The notes under the pieces are model-generated. The model ran no database searches, had not been told where the DNA came from, and was given only the letters and a program-made list of their open reading frames with translations. A DNA stretch of 64,000 nucleotides from assembly GCA_021654635.1 (NCBI GenBank), contig AP025179.1, positions 744,001 through 808,000 of the forward strand. The letters run 5' to 3'. Both the position numbers and the translations under genes were made by a program. The stretch comes from Mycobacterium kiyosense. Its GTDB lineage: Bacteria; Actinomycetota; Actinomycetes; Mycobacteriales; Mycobacteriaceae. Shown here in pieces: positions 1 through 12,393 of the stretch. Every line of letters starts with the position of its first letter. The first letter of the stretch is position 1.

Positions 1-141
1 GGACGATCCAACAAGGAGATCGCCGCCGAGCTGTTCATCTCGGATAAGACCGTCGAGATGGCGCTGAGCCGCGTGTACCGCAAGCTCGGAATACGGTCCC
101 GCGGCGGTCTGTCGATGGCGCTCCGATCCGGCGACATTTAG
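1..141 (+). CDS. LuxR-type regulator, C-terminal end only
   Basis: This is the last 46 codons of a gene that begins before the window, read in frame 1 to a TAG stop. The residues run SNKEIAAELFIS, then KTVEMALSRVYRKLG. That matches the recognition helix and following helix of the LuxR/FixJ helix-turn-helix (the usual pattern is SNKEIA..L..S..TV...L..IY.KLG). The protein is therefore a DNA-binding transcription regulator, but its sensor part is not visible. The gene ends 20 bases before fgd1 on the same strand, so read-through into fgd1 is possible. Confidence 0.8.
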   Translation, partial: GRSNKEIAAELFISDKTVEMALSRVYRKLGIRSRGGLSMALRSGDI

Positions 142-161
142 CAGGGGAGTAGAAAGAACAC

Positions 162-1172
162 GTGGCTGAACTGAAACTCGGATACAAAGCGTCCGCCGAA
201 CAATTCGCACCTCGCGAGCTCGTCGAACTGGCCGTCCTCGCCGAAGCGCACGGCATGGACAGCGCCACCGTCAGCGACCACTTCCAGCCGTGGCGGCACG
301 AGGGCGGGCACGCCCCGTTCTCACTGGCCTGGATGACGGCGGTGGGGGAGCGCACCAAGCGCCTACAGCTGGGCACCTCGGTGCTCACCCCGACCTTCCG
401 GTACAACCCGGCCGTCATCGCCCAAGCCTTCGCCACCATGGGCTGCCTGTACCCGGGGCGCATCTTCCTGGGCGTCGGCACCGGCGAGGCGCTCAACGAG
501 ATAGCCACCGGCTACCAGGGCTCCTGGCCGGAGTTCAAGGAGCGGTTCGCGCGGCTGCGTGAGTCGGTGCGGTTGATGCGCGAATTGTGGCGCGGCGACC
601 GGGTCGACTTCGACGGCGAGTACTACCGGCTCAAAGGCGCCTCGATCTACGACGTGCCCGAGGGCGGTGTGCCGATCTACATCGCCGCCGGCGGCCCCGC
701 GGTGGCCAAGTACGCGGGCCGGGCCGGCGACGGTTTCATCTGCACCTCCGGGAAGGGCGAAGAGCTCTACACCGAGAAACTGATGCCGGCCGTCCTGGAA
801 GGGGCGGCGGCCAACGACCGCAACCCCGACGACATCGACAAGATGATCGAGATCAAGATCTCCTACGACACCGACCCCGAGCTGGCGCTGAACAACACTC
901 GGTTCTGGGCGCCGCTGTCGCTGTCGGCCGAACAGAAGCACAGCATCGACGACCCGATCGAGATGGAGAAGGCCGCCGACGCGCTGCCGATCGAGCAGAT
1001 CGCCAAGCGCTGGATCGTGGCCTCCGACCCCGACGAAGCCGTCGAAAAAGTGGGCCAGTACGTGCAGTGGGGACTGAACCACCTGGTGTTCCACGCGCCC
1101 GGACACGACCAGCGCAGGTTCCTGGAACTGTTCGAGAAAGACCTCGAGCCCAGGTTGCGCAGACTTGGCTGA
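162..1172 (+). CDS. fgd1: F420-dependent glucose-6-phosphate dehydrogenase
   Basis: Oxidises glucose-6-phosphate to 6-phosphogluconolactone and reduces coenzyme F420 in the cytoplasm. It supplies F420H2, which also activates nitroimidazole drugs in mycobacteria. The 336 residues have the luciferase-like TIM-barrel sequence of the family. His40 and Trp44 (in SDHFQPW) and Glu109 (in GTGEAL) sit at the numbering known for M. tuberculosis Fgd1 active-site residues. The start is GTG, with a purine-rich stretch 5-20 bases upstream, and gives the family N-terminus [15 protein letters not shown]. The gene overlaps the pta start by 8 bases. Confidence 0.97.
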   Translation: MAELKLGYKASAEQFAPRELVELAVLAEAHGMDSATVSDHFQPWRHEGGHAPFSLAWMTAVGERTKRLQLGTSVLTPTFRYNPAVIAQAFATMGCLYPGRIFLGVGTGEALNEIATGYQGSWPEFKERFARLRESVRLMRELWRGDRVDFDGEYYRLKGASIYDVPEGGVPIYIAAGGPAVAKYAGRAGDGFICTSGKGEELYTEKLMPAVLEGAAANDRNPDDIDKMIEIKISYDTDPELALNNTRFWAPLSLSAEQKHSIDDPIEMEKAADALPIEQIAKRWIVASDPDEAVEKVGQYVQWGLNHLVFHAPGHDQRRFLELFEKDLEPRLRRLG

Positions 1173-3261
1173 CGCGGGGGCCCTGGCGAAGGCGATCTAC
1201 ATTGCCGCTCCCGAGGCGGAGACCGGCAAGTCCACGATCGCACTGGGCTTGCTGCACCGGCTGGCCGCCACCGTCGCCAAAGTCGGTGTGTTCCGGCCGA
1301 TTACGCGGCTCGGGGAACAGCGCGACTACATCTTGGAGTTGCTGCTCGACCACGCCACCGCGGGCCTGTCCTACGAGCAGTGCGTCGGCGTGAGCTACCA
1401 GCAGGTGCACGACGACGTCGAGGCCGCGATCGCCACCATCGCCGACGCCTACCACGCGATGGCCGAGCAATGCGACGCCGTGGTGATCGTCGGCAGCGAC
1501 TTCACCGATATCGGCGGGGCGACGAGCCCGGCCGGGTTCGCGACGAACGCCCGGATCGCGGTCAACCTGGGTGCGCCGGTGCTGCTGATGGTGCGCGGGT
1601 GGAACCGCACGCCGCAGGACGTCGCCGACGTCGTCGAGGCATGTCTGTCTGAGCTTTCAGCGCTGCGTGCGCACGCCGCGGCGGTGGTGGTCAACCGGTG
1701 CGCGCCCGACGAGCTGGACGCGGTTCGTGAGGCTTTGCGCAAGTTCACCCCGCGCGGCTACGTGCTGCCCGAGGCGCCGCTGCTGGCCGCGCCGACGGTG
1801 ACCGAGCTCAAGGACGCGGTACAGGGGACGCCGGTAAGCGGAGACATCTCGCTGCGCGACCGCGAGGTGATGGGTGTGATGGTCGCCGGGATGACGGCCG
1901 ACCACGTGCTGGAACGGCTGCGCGACGGCATGGCGGTGATCACCCCGGGCGACCGGTCCGACGTGGTGCTCGCGGTGGCCAGTGCCCATGCGGCCGAAGG
2001 GTTTCCGTCGCTTTCGTGCCTCATCCTCAACGGCGGCCTCGAGCTGCATCCCTCGATTGCGGCGCTGGTGGCCGGTCTGCACCTGCGATTGCCCATCATC
2101 GCCACCACACTGGGCACTTACGACACCGCCAGTGCGGCGGCATCGTCCCGCGGCCGGGTCACCGCGAGGTCGCAGCGCAAGATCGACACCGCCCTGCAGC
2201 TGATGGACCGCAACGTCGACATCGACGATCTGCTGGCACAGCTGGCCATTCCGATACCCACCGTCATCACCCCGCAGATGTTCACCCGTCGGCTGCAGCA
2301 GCAGGCCCGCGCCGACCGCAAGCGCATCGTGCTGCCCGAAGGTGAGGACGACCGGATCCTGCGCTCGGCCGGCCGGCTGCTGCAGCGTTCGGTCGCGGAC
2401 CTCACCATCCTGGGCGACGAGACCCAAGTCCGTTCCCGGGCAGCTGAACTCGGTGTCAGCCTGGAAGGCGCGGCGGTGATCGATCCGCGCAGCAGTGAGC
2501 TGCACGAACAGTTTGCCGAGAAGTACGCCGAACTGCGTCAGGCCAAGGGTGTCACGGTTGAACATGCCCGTGAAATCATGAACGACGCGACCTATTTCGG
2601 CACCATGATGGTCTACTGCGGCATGATCGACGGCATGGTGTCCGGTGCCGTGCACACCACCGCGCACACCGTGCGCCCAGCGTTGGAGATCATCCGGACG
2701 GTGCCCGACGTGTCGACGGTGTCCAGCATCTTCCTGATGTGCCTGCCGGACAAGGTACTTGCCTACGGCGACTGCGCCATCGTCCCGAACCCGACGCCCG
2801 AGCAGCTCGCCGACATCGCGATCTCCTCGGCGCGTACCGCCGCGCAGTTCGGCATCGAACCCCGGGTGGCCATGCTGTCCTATTCCACCGGCGACTCCGG
2901 TTCCGGCGCGGATGTCGACAAGGTCAGGGCGGCAACGGAATTAGTGCGGTCCCGGGAACCGGAACTGGCCGTCGAAGGGCCGATTCAGTACGACGCCGCC
3001 GTGGACCCGTCGGTGGCGGCAACCAAAATGCGCGACTCGCCCGTCGCCGGCCGCGCCACCGTGCTGATCTTCCCCGACCTCAACACCGGCAACAACACCT
3101 ACAAGGCGGTGCAGCGCTCGGCGGGTGCCATCGCGATCGGGCCGGTGCTGCAGGGACTGCGTAAACCGGTCAACGACCTGTCTCGGGGCGCCACGGTCGA
3201 AGACATCGTCAATACCGTTGCCATCACCGCCATTCAGGCGCAGGGCGTGTCCCGTGGGTGA
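1165..3261 (+). CDS. pta: Phosphate acetyltransferase
   Basis: Converts acetyl-CoA and phosphate to acetyl phosphate and CoA, the first step of the Pta-AckA acetate pathway. The protein has 698 residues, the long form. An N-terminal BioD-like P-loop region carries [15 protein letters not shown] near residue 20, a DRTGG-type middle part follows, and the C-terminal PTA_PTB catalytic domain covers roughly residues 370-698 ([11 protein letters not shown], then [16 protein letters not shown]). The start is a TTG inside the end of fgd1. Its stop overlaps the ackA start, so fgd1, pta and ackA are probably translationally coupled. Confidence 0.96.
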   Translation: MADAGALAKAIYIAAPEAETGKSTIALGLLHRLAATVAKVGVFRPITRLGEQRDYILELLLDHATAGLSYEQCVGVSYQQVHDDVEAAIATIADAYHAMAEQCDAVVIVGSDFTDIGGATSPAGFATNARIAVNLGAPVLLMVRGWNRTPQDVADVVEACLSELSALRAHAAAVVVNRCAPDELDAVREALRKFTPRGYVLPEAPLLAAPTVTELKDAVQGTPVSGDISLRDREVMGVMVAGMTADHVLERLRDGMAVITPGDRSDVVLAVASAHAAEGFPSLSCLILNGGLELHPSIAALVAGLHLRLPIIATTLGTYDTASAAASSRGRVTARSQRKIDTALQLMDRNVDIDDLLAQLAIPIPTVITPQMFTRRLQQQARADRKRIVLPEGEDDRILRSAGRLLQRSVADLTILGDETQVRSRAAELGVSLEGAAVIDPRSSELHEQFAEKYAELRQAKGVTVEHAREIMNDATYFGTMMVYCGMIDGMVSGAVHTTAHTVRPALEIIRTVPDVSTVSSIFLMCLPDKVLAYGDCAIVPNPTPEQLADIAISSARTAAQFGIEPRVAMLSYSTGDSGSGADVDKVRAATELVRSREPELAVEGPIQYDAAVDPSVAATKMRDSPVAGRATVLIFPDLNTGNNTYKAVQRSAGAIAIGPVLQGLRKPVNDLSRGATVEDIVNTVAITAIQAQGVSRG

Positions 3262-4402
3262 TCGTCTGGTGCTGGTCATCAATTCCGGCTCCTCGTCGCT
3301 GAAGTTTCAGCTCGTCGACCCCGACTCCGGGGAGTCGCGGGCCACCGGCGTGGTGGAGCAGATCGGCGAACCCGCCTCGCCCGTCGCCGATCACGAAGCG
3401 GCGCTGCGGCGGGCATTCGAGATCCTTGCCGACGACGGCATCGACCTGGGCGAGTGTGGCCTGGTGGCGGTCGGTCACCGGGTGGTCCACGGCGGCAAGC
3501 GCTTTCACCGCCCGACCAAGCTGGACGACGACGTGATCGAACAGCTCACAGAGCTCTCCCCGCTGGCCCCGCTACACAACCCGCCCGCTCTGCAAGGCAT
3601 CGAGGTGGCACGCAAGCTGCTGCCCGACGTGCCGCATATCGCGGTGTTCGACACGGCCTTCTTTCACCATCTGCCCGCGGCCGCCGCGACCTATGCGATC
3701 GACCGCGAGGTGGCCGAGACCTGGCAGATTCGTCGGTACGGATTCCACGGCACCTCACACCAATATGTCAGCGAGCAGGCCGTGTCGTTCCTCGGCCGGC
3801 CGCTGGAGGGCGTGAATCAGATTGTGCTGCATCTGGGTAACGGCGCGTCCGCGTCGGCGGTGGCAGGTGGCCGGCCGGTGGAGACGTCGATGGGCCTGAC
3901 ACCGCTGGAAGGTCTGGTCATGGGCACCCGCAGCGGCGACATCGACCCCGGCGTGATCAGCTACCTGTGGCGCACCGCGAAGATGAGCGTCGACGACATC
4001 GAGTCGATGCTGAACCGGCGCTCCGGGGTGCAGGGCCTGGCCGGCGAGCGCGACTTCCGCCGGCTGCGTACCATGATCGAATCCGGTGACGCGGCAGCGA
4101 AATTGGCCTACGACGTATTCATCCATCGGCTGCGCAAGTACATCGGCGCATACTTGGCGGTGCTGGGCCACACCGACGTGCTGAGTTTCACCGCCGGTAT
4201 CGGTGAGCACGACGCGGCGGTACGCCGCGACGCGTTGGCCGGGCTGGGAGAATTGGGCATCGAATTGGACTTGGAGCGCAACGGTTCCGGGACTGGTGCG
4301 CGGCGGATCTCGTCGGATCGTTCGCCGGTCACGGTGCTGGTGATACCGACCAATGAGGAGCTGGCAATCGCCCGCGACTGCCTGGGCGTGCTAAGCGGCT
4401 AA
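3254..4402 (+). CDS. ackA: Acetate kinase
   Basis: Transfers phosphate between acetyl phosphate and ADP to make acetate and ATP, completing the Pta-AckA pathway. The 382 residues show the ASKHA signatures [12 protein letters not shown] at the N-terminus, [10 protein letters not shown] in the middle and [11 protein letters not shown] for the phosphate loop. I chose the GTG at 3254 (protein begins [13 protein letters not shown]), which overlaps the pta stop by 8 bases, because the open frame upstream of it is the shadow of pta. The 3' end overlaps the convergent DUF1501 gene by 12 bases. Confidence 0.96.
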   Translation: MGDRLVLVINSGSSSLKFQLVDPDSGESRATGVVEQIGEPASPVADHEAALRRAFEILADDGIDLGECGLVAVGHRVVHGGKRFHRPTKLDDDVIEQLTELSPLAPLHNPPALQGIEVARKLLPDVPHIAVFDTAFFHHLPAAAATYAIDREVAETWQIRRYGFHGTSHQYVSEQAVSFLGRPLEGVNQIVLHLGNGASASAVAGGRPVETSMGLTPLEGLVMGTRSGDIDPGVISYLWRTAKMSVDDIESMLNRRSGVQGLAGERDFRRLRTMIESGDAAAKLAYDVFIHRLRKYIGAYLAVLGHTDVLSFTAGIGEHDAAVRRDALAGLGELGIELDLERNGSGTGARRISSDRSPVTVLVIPTNEELAIARDCLGVLSG

Positions 4403-5578
4403 GAAGCCCAAGGCCTTTCGTCCAGTCCCCACCGACGGCGTCGGATCGGTTCCGACCGTGCGCGCGAGCACTTCGTAGTAGATGTCGCGAAAGTCTGTGG
4501 TGTACTTGAGGTCTCCGTTGTCGAGATCTTTCAGGCTGGGCTCGTCGCCGTAGAAGCCGCCCCGCACGGGAGCGCCCGCGACGAACATCGGGCCCGCGGT
4601 GCCATGATCGGTGCCTTGGGAGGCATTGGCCCGCACCCGACGCCCGAACTCGGAGTAGGCCATCAGCACCACATTGGTACCCGCGACCTGGCGCAGGAAT
4701 CCGGTTACGGCCTCGTCGAAGGTCTGCAGCAGCCGCTGTTGGGTCTCTCGTTCGCCGGAATGGGTGTCGAATCCGCCGAGCTGCACGATGTACACCCGGG
4801 TCGGGACCCGGGCCTTGACGGCCGCGGCCACCATGTCCAGCTGTTTGGCCAGCGAGTTATGGTCCTCGCCAACCGGTTTGACCGACTTGAAGGTCTCGTC
4901 GGTGGTGCGGGCGGCACGGTAGGCCTTGGCGACGGCCGCCATGGCGGGTGTGTCACCGGGGTCGTCACGACCCAGCGCCGCCATGATCGAGGCAAATTCG
5001 TCGGCTTCGCGGGCGTCGCCGGAGTTCGTGGAAAGTGCTGCCGCCGTGTACTTCTGGCCCACCGCGAGCGGCGGCAGCACCGGCCCGATGTTGACCGCCC
5101 GCAGCGGGTCGTCGCCGGTGGCGTCGAGCCAGCGGCCGATCCAGCCGGTCGAGACGGGTTCGGCGGGCGAGGCCGTCTGCCAGATATCCATGGAGCGGAA
5201 GTGGCTGTGGTCGGGCTTGGGATAGCCGACGCCGCGCACGATCGCCAGCTGGTGTTGGTTCCACAGTTGGGCCAGGCCCTTCATCGCCGGATTGAGCCCC
5301 AGCTGCTGGTCGAGGTGCAGCACGTCGCCGGGAGCATAAGCGAGCTCGGGTCGGGCATCGTGATATGCGTTGTCGCCGTACGGAATCAGGGTGTTGATAC
5401 CGTCGTTGCCGCCGTATAGGGACACGATCACCAAGACGCCGGCATTGGCCGGCAGCGGTCGATCCTGCGCCGCCTGCAGCAAGTCGGGCCAACTGGCCGC
5501 CACCGCGCCGGACAGCAGGCCGGCGGCGCTGATACCGGCGCTGGCGATCAGAAATCTGCGGCGATTCAACTCGGGCAT
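4391..5578 (-). CDS. DUF1501 family exported protein
   Basis: A 395-residue protein of the DUF1501 family, which is related to the sulfatase/alkaline-phosphatase fold; no reaction is established. The ATG at 5578 gives a typical Tat signal, [20 protein letters not shown], so it is probably folded in the cytoplasm and exported. Family motifs include [27 protein letters not shown] and [21 protein letters not shown]. It lies 11 bases downstream of the DUF1800 gene on the same strand. These two families are commonly encoded side by side in bacteria and are presumed to work together. Neither occurs between ackA and pknG in M. tuberculosis as I recall that locus. Confidence 0.85.
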   Translation of the reverse strand: MPELNRRRFLIASAGISAAGLLSGAVAASWPDLLQAAQDRPLPANAGVLVIVSLYGGNDGINTLIPYGDNAYHDARPELAYAPGDVLHLDQQLGLNPAMKGLAQLWNQHQLAIVRGVGYPKPDHSHFRSMDIWQTASPAEPVSTGWIGRWLDATGDDPLRAVNIGPVLPPLAVGQKYTAAALSTNSGDAREADEFASIMAALGRDDPGDTPAMAAVAKAYRAARTTDETFKSVKPVGEDHNSLAKQLDMVAAAVKARVPTRVYIVQLGGFDTHSGERETQQRLLQTFDEAVTGFLRQVAGTNVVLMAYSEFGRRVRANASQGTDHGTAGPMFVAGAPVRGGFYGDEPSLKDLDNGDLKYTTDFRDIYYEVLARTVGTDPTPSVGTGRKALGFLAA

Positions 5579-5589
5579 GTGCACTCTCG

Positions 5590-6924
5590 CTAAGACGTCA
5601 GGTATTCGGGCGTGTTGACGGCGACCGCCACCAGCTGCGGCGGTCTGGCCACCACAGACGCGAGCACGCTCGCGCTTCGGTCGGACCATTTGCCGACGCC
5701 GATCAGGTACCCGACCGCGTCGACGCGATCACGGGGGGCGGTGCGCTCGATGGCGGACAGGTCGGCGGCGCGGGCCAGCTGGGACGCGGCACGCAACCGG
5801 GTACCCGCGCTGGCGGTGGACAGCCACACCTGGCCGCCCGGCCAGCCCCCGACACTGGGCGGATAGAACGGGCGTTGCCCGAGCGCGCGCATCGTCGCCT
5901 CGGCGGTCTTGAGGTGCTTGGCGTCATTCATCGGCACCCGCAAGGTGCGGATCACGCCGACGAGCCACTCCACCGGCGTGTTGACTCTGGCACTTGGGGT
6001 GCCGATGAATTCCGGATCGGTCAGGATCGCCGTGGTCAGCGCGCGCAGGTCGCGTCCCGGGCCGTACGCCGCCACAATGCGGCCCAGCGCTTGCGGGGAC
6101 GGCGGATCGTCGGAGGCCAACTGCTGCCACAGCCGACCCGCGACGTACTCCGACGATTTGGGCTGCGCCAGCACGGTGTCGCAGAAACCGGCCGCATCGA
6201 AGTTGCGGGCCTGGCCGAACAACGTCTTGACGCCGGCGTCATGGCGTTTGGCCGTCAGCGACGTCTGGCCACTGCGGTCGACGACCCAGCCGGTGAGTGC
6301 TCGGGCGCCGTTGCGCACGTCTTCCTCCGTGTAGCCGTTGCCGTGTCCCAGTGCGAACAACTCCATGAATTCGCGGGCGAGATTCTCGTTGGGCGCTTTG
6401 GCGGTGTTGGTTTGACCGTCCAACCAGTGCAGCATCGCGGCGTCGGTCAGCATCGCGTAGGCCAGGGCGCGGAAGTCGCCCGTCGCCATGGTGCGAAGTT
6501 TCTGGTTCTGCGCGGCCATCTGCCCCGCCGTCCGCACCTTTGCCGCGGAGGTGGCAAAGTGGTTGTGCCACAACAACGTCAGCTTCTCGTGGATCGGCTG
6601 CCGGACTGCGACCATCCGCTGTAGCCACCAACGCGACAGCGTGTCCAACTGCTCGCCCAACTGCCGGTTGTACTCCTTGTGCGACGCCGGCGTCGCCTTC
6701 TTCCCGGGCGGCTGCAGCGGGGGGAACGTCGGCATCGGCGTCGCCGCCGCGCCGGGGTCGGCATCGGGGTTGCTCGCCAGCGCGGCATCGACATAGGAGG
6801 CCCAATCCTGGCCGGCCACCGCGTCCACCTGGGCGCCGGTCGTCCCGAACCCGGCGCGGCGCAGGGCGCGAGCCGTGGTGATCCACTGCGCGGACTCTCC
6901 GACCATGGGTTTGAGTGTCCACAC
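5590..6924 (-). CDS. DUF1800 family protein
   Basis: A 444-residue DUF1800 protein of unknown activity, the usual partner of DUF1501 proteins. Recognisable family segments are KLTLLWHNHFATSAAKV, NENLAREFMELFALGHGNGYTEEDV and a WxxGxxW-like segment near the C-terminus (GGWPGGQVWLS). The GTG at 6924 is preceded by AAAGG about four bases upstream; an in-frame ATG at 6906 (MVGESAQW) is the alternative start. I see no clear signal peptide. It is transcribed away from the DUF559-like gene across a roughly 100-base shared promoter region and heads a two-gene operon with the DUF1501 gene. Confidence 0.83.
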   Translation of the reverse strand: MWTLKPMVGESAQWITTARALRRAGFGTTGAQVDAVAGQDWASYVDAALASNPDADPGAAATPMPTFPPLQPPGKKATPASHKEYNRQLGEQLDTLSRWWLQRMVAVRQPIHEKLTLLWHNHFATSAAKVRTAGQMAAQNQKLRTMATGDFRALAYAMLTDAAMLHWLDGQTNTAKAPNENLAREFMELFALGHGNGYTEEDVRNGARALTGWVVDRSGQTSLTAKRHDAGVKTLFGQARNFDAAGFCDTVLAQPKSSEYVAGRLWQQLASDDPPSPQALGRIVAAYGPGRDLRALTTAILTDPEFIGTPSARVNTPVEWLVGVIRTLRVPMNDAKHLKTAEATMRALGQRPFYPPSVGGWPGGQVWLSTASAGTRLRAASQLARAADLSAIERTAPRDRVDAVGYLIGVGKWSDRSASVLASVVARPPQLVAVAVNTPEYLTS

Positions 6925-7023
6925 GAACCTTTGAGCCAGCTATGACGCAGGCCGTGCGCGCCTGCGGGTTGCCTGTGGATATCTGAACGCGCCGGGTGCG
7001 GCAGTCGTGCGACTCTTCGCGGC

Positions 7024-7905
7024 GTGCAGGAACCTTTCGTCGGCTGCGACGCGCTGCAGCGTGGCGTGTTGAACCGCCACCAGTTGCGCACGCGGTATCG
7101 GGCACTGCTCCCCGGCATCTATCTGCCCGCGGCCGGTCAGGCTTCGCTCGAGCAGCGGATCGCGGCGGCCTGGCTGTGGTCGAAGGGCAGGGCGACCATT
7201 GCGGGTGCGGCTGCGGCGGCGCTGCACGGCACAAAGTGGATACCACGGGACGTGCCGATTGAGTTGGTATCCGGCAACTCCCGGCCGCCGACCGGTGTCC
7301 TGACCCGGCGTTGTCTGCTGCTGGACGGGGAAACGCAGGTGATCGATGGGCGGTCGGTCACTACCGCTGAGCGCACCGCGTTCGACATCGGCCGGGGTGG
7401 AGCGCTGCATTCGGCGGTGGCCCGGCTGGATGCACTCGCAGCCGCAACGGGTTTCAAGGTCGAAGATGTGCTGGATGTCGTGCGGCGGCACCCCCGCTCA
7501 CCTGGGCTGCGGCGGTTGGAGACCGCACTCGAACTCGTCGACGCGGGTGCTCAGTCGCCCCGGGAGAGTTACCTTCGGCTGCTGCTGATCGAAGCGGGCT
7601 TTCCGCGACCGCAAACCCAGATTCCGGTATTGGGTGCGGACGGGATTCCGTTCGCTCACATCGACGTTGGCTGGGAGGAGTACAAGGTCGGTGTCGAATA
7701 CGAGGGCGTGCACCATCAGACGGTTCGGGGCCGCTACGTTTACGACATTCAGCGGTTGGAGATGATCGAGCGGCAGGGCTGGCTCATTGTCCGGGTGGTG
7801 GCGGAGGAGCGGCGGGTCGGCATCATTGCGCGAGTGCGGGTGGCAATGGTGGATCGGGGTTGGGATGCGCCGGATGCGGATGTGTGTCCGGGGCTTTGGG
7901 TGTGA
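7024..7905 (+). CDS. DUF559-like (Vsr-fold) domain protein
   Basis: A 293-residue protein of a family frequent in mycobacteria. The first 90 residues look like the winged-helix/AbiEi-type N-terminus found in such proteins (LRTRYRALLPGIYLPA, IAGAAAAALHGTKW). The C-terminal third resembles DUF559, a Vsr/restriction-endonuclease-like fold: FAHIDVGWEEYKVGVEYEGVHHQT, then IERQGWLIVRVVAEE. The acidic residues in DVGW and VEYEG are where a nuclease would bind metal, but activity is unproven. The start is GTG. Its TGA stop lies inside the first TGTGAG box of the repeat array that follows. Confidence 0.75.
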   Translation: MQEPFVGCDALQRGVLNRHQLRTRYRALLPGIYLPAAGQASLEQRIAAAWLWSKGRATIAGAAAAALHGTKWIPRDVPIELVSGNSRPPTGVLTRRCLLLDGETQVIDGRSVTTAERTAFDIGRGGALHSAVARLDALAAATGFKVEDVLDVVRRHPRSPGLRRLETALELVDAGAQSPRESYLRLLLIEAGFPRPQTQIPVLGADGIPFAHIDVGWEEYKVGVEYEGVHHQTVRGRYVYDIQRLEMIERQGWLIVRVVAEERRVGIIARVRVAMVDRGWDAPDADVCPGLWV

Positions 7906-9035
7906 GTCTGCGGTTTTCGTTGTGAGCGTCGGGCGTTCGGTGTGAGGCTGTGGCGGGATTTTGGGCGATTTTGCACCCAGGGTTCACGTTTGGCGCCGAG
8001 GCTTCACGTTTGGCGCCCAGGGTTCACGCGCAACGCCGAGGGTTCACGCTCGACGCCGAGGGTTCACGCGCAACGCCTAGGGTTCACGCGCATCGTTCTG
8101 GGCTTCGCTTCTAAACTTGGGGCGGTGGCCGGTGTAGGCGCTTGCCGCATTGAGTGTGAATCCATGGCTTTGGTTGTGAAGCAATGGTTTTGAGTGTGAG
8201 CACAGGGCGGGATTTCGGGCGGATTGCCGCCCAGGCTTCACGCTCGACGCCCAGGGTTCACGCGCAACGCCGAGGCTTCGCGCGCATCGTCCTGGGCTTC
8301 GCTTCTGATCCTGGGGCGGCGGCCGGTGTAGGCGCTCAATGCATTATGTGTGAATCCATGGCTTTGGTTGTGAAGCAATGGTTTTGAGTGTGAGCATATG
8401 GCGGGATTTCGGGCGGATTGCCGCCCAGGCTTCACGCTCGACGCCCAGGGTTCACGCGCATCGCCGAGGGTTCACGCGCAACGCCTAGGGTTCACGCGCA
8501 TCGTTCTGGGCTTCGCTTCTAAACTTGGGGCGGTGGCCGGTGTAGGCGCTTGCCGCATTGAGTGTGAATCCATGGCTTTGGTTGTGAAGCAATGGTTTTG
8601 AGTGTGAGCATATGGCGGGATTTCGGGCGGATTGCCGCCCGGGCTTCACACTCGACGCCGAGGCTTCACGCGCATCGCCGAGGGTTCACGCGCAACGCCT
8701 AGGGTTCACGCGCATCGTTCTGGGCTTCGCTTCTGATCCTGGGGCGGTGGCCGGTGTAGGCGCTCAATGCATTATGTGTGAATCCATGGCTTTGGTTGTG
8801 AAGCAATGGTTTTGAGTGTGAGCATATGGCGGGATTTCGGGCGGATTGCCGCCCAGGCTTCACACTCGACGCCCAGGGCTCACGCGCAACGCCCAGCCTT
8901 CACGCGCAACGCCCAGGCTTCACGCGCGACGCCCAGGGTTCACGCGCAACGCCGAGGGTTCACGCGCAACGCCGAGGGTTCACGCGCAACGCCCAGCCTT
9001 CACCCCCACCGCCCAGACACCGAGGCTTCACGCCC
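7901..9035. repeat. Array of oriented 20-bp repeats in five larger blocks
   Basis: The region is built from about 40 degenerate 20-bp units with consensus CTSGGCGTYGMGYGTGAAGC, present in both orientations. Forward TGTGAR boxes lie at 7901, 7921 and 7941, then 8155, 8175 and 8195. Reverse TTCAC boxes lie at 7983, 8003, 8023, 8043, 8063 and 8083, exactly 20 apart. Larger blocks begin with GCGGGATTT at 7953, 8207, 8401, 8615 and 8829, giving lengths of 254, 194, 214 and 214 bp and a tail. The lengths differ by multiples of 20 because the number of TTCAC boxes varies (6, 3, 4, 4, about 9). No protein is supported. The array fills the space between two convergent genes. Confidence 0.92.
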
Positions 9036-9079
9036 GAAAGCCCGAAAGCCCGAAAGCCCGAAAGCCCGAAAGCCCGAAA
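9032..9079. repeat. Six tandem copies of an 8-bp unit (GCCCGAAA)
   Basis: Six perfect head-to-tail copies of GCCCGAAA follow directly after the last TTCAC box of the 20-bp array and end 28 bases before the pknG stop codon. The 8-bp period is unrelated to the codon or 20-bp period. It is a simple-sequence tract likely to vary in copy number by slippage. Confidence 0.95.
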
Positions 9080-9106
9080 ACCCCATAAGGGAGAACGCCA
9101 GACAGA

Positions 9107-12392
<3,286 letters not shown>

Positions 12393-12393
<1 letters not shown>

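Noticed and set aside
8184-8815. Three near-identical 67-residue open frames in the repeat region (MAGFRADCRPGF and similar)
   Set aside because: They recur because the DNA repeats. Block lengths (194, 214, 254) are not multiples of three and units change by 20 bases, so there is no sign of selection for protein; there are also no consistent ribosome binding sites.
7901-9035. CRISPR array
   Set aside because: The units are contiguous 20-bp repeats without unique spacers and occur in both orientations; no cas genes are nearby.
7901-9100. Insertion sequence or transposon
   Set aside because: No transposase, no terminal inverted repeats with target duplication; the structure is tandem iteration only.
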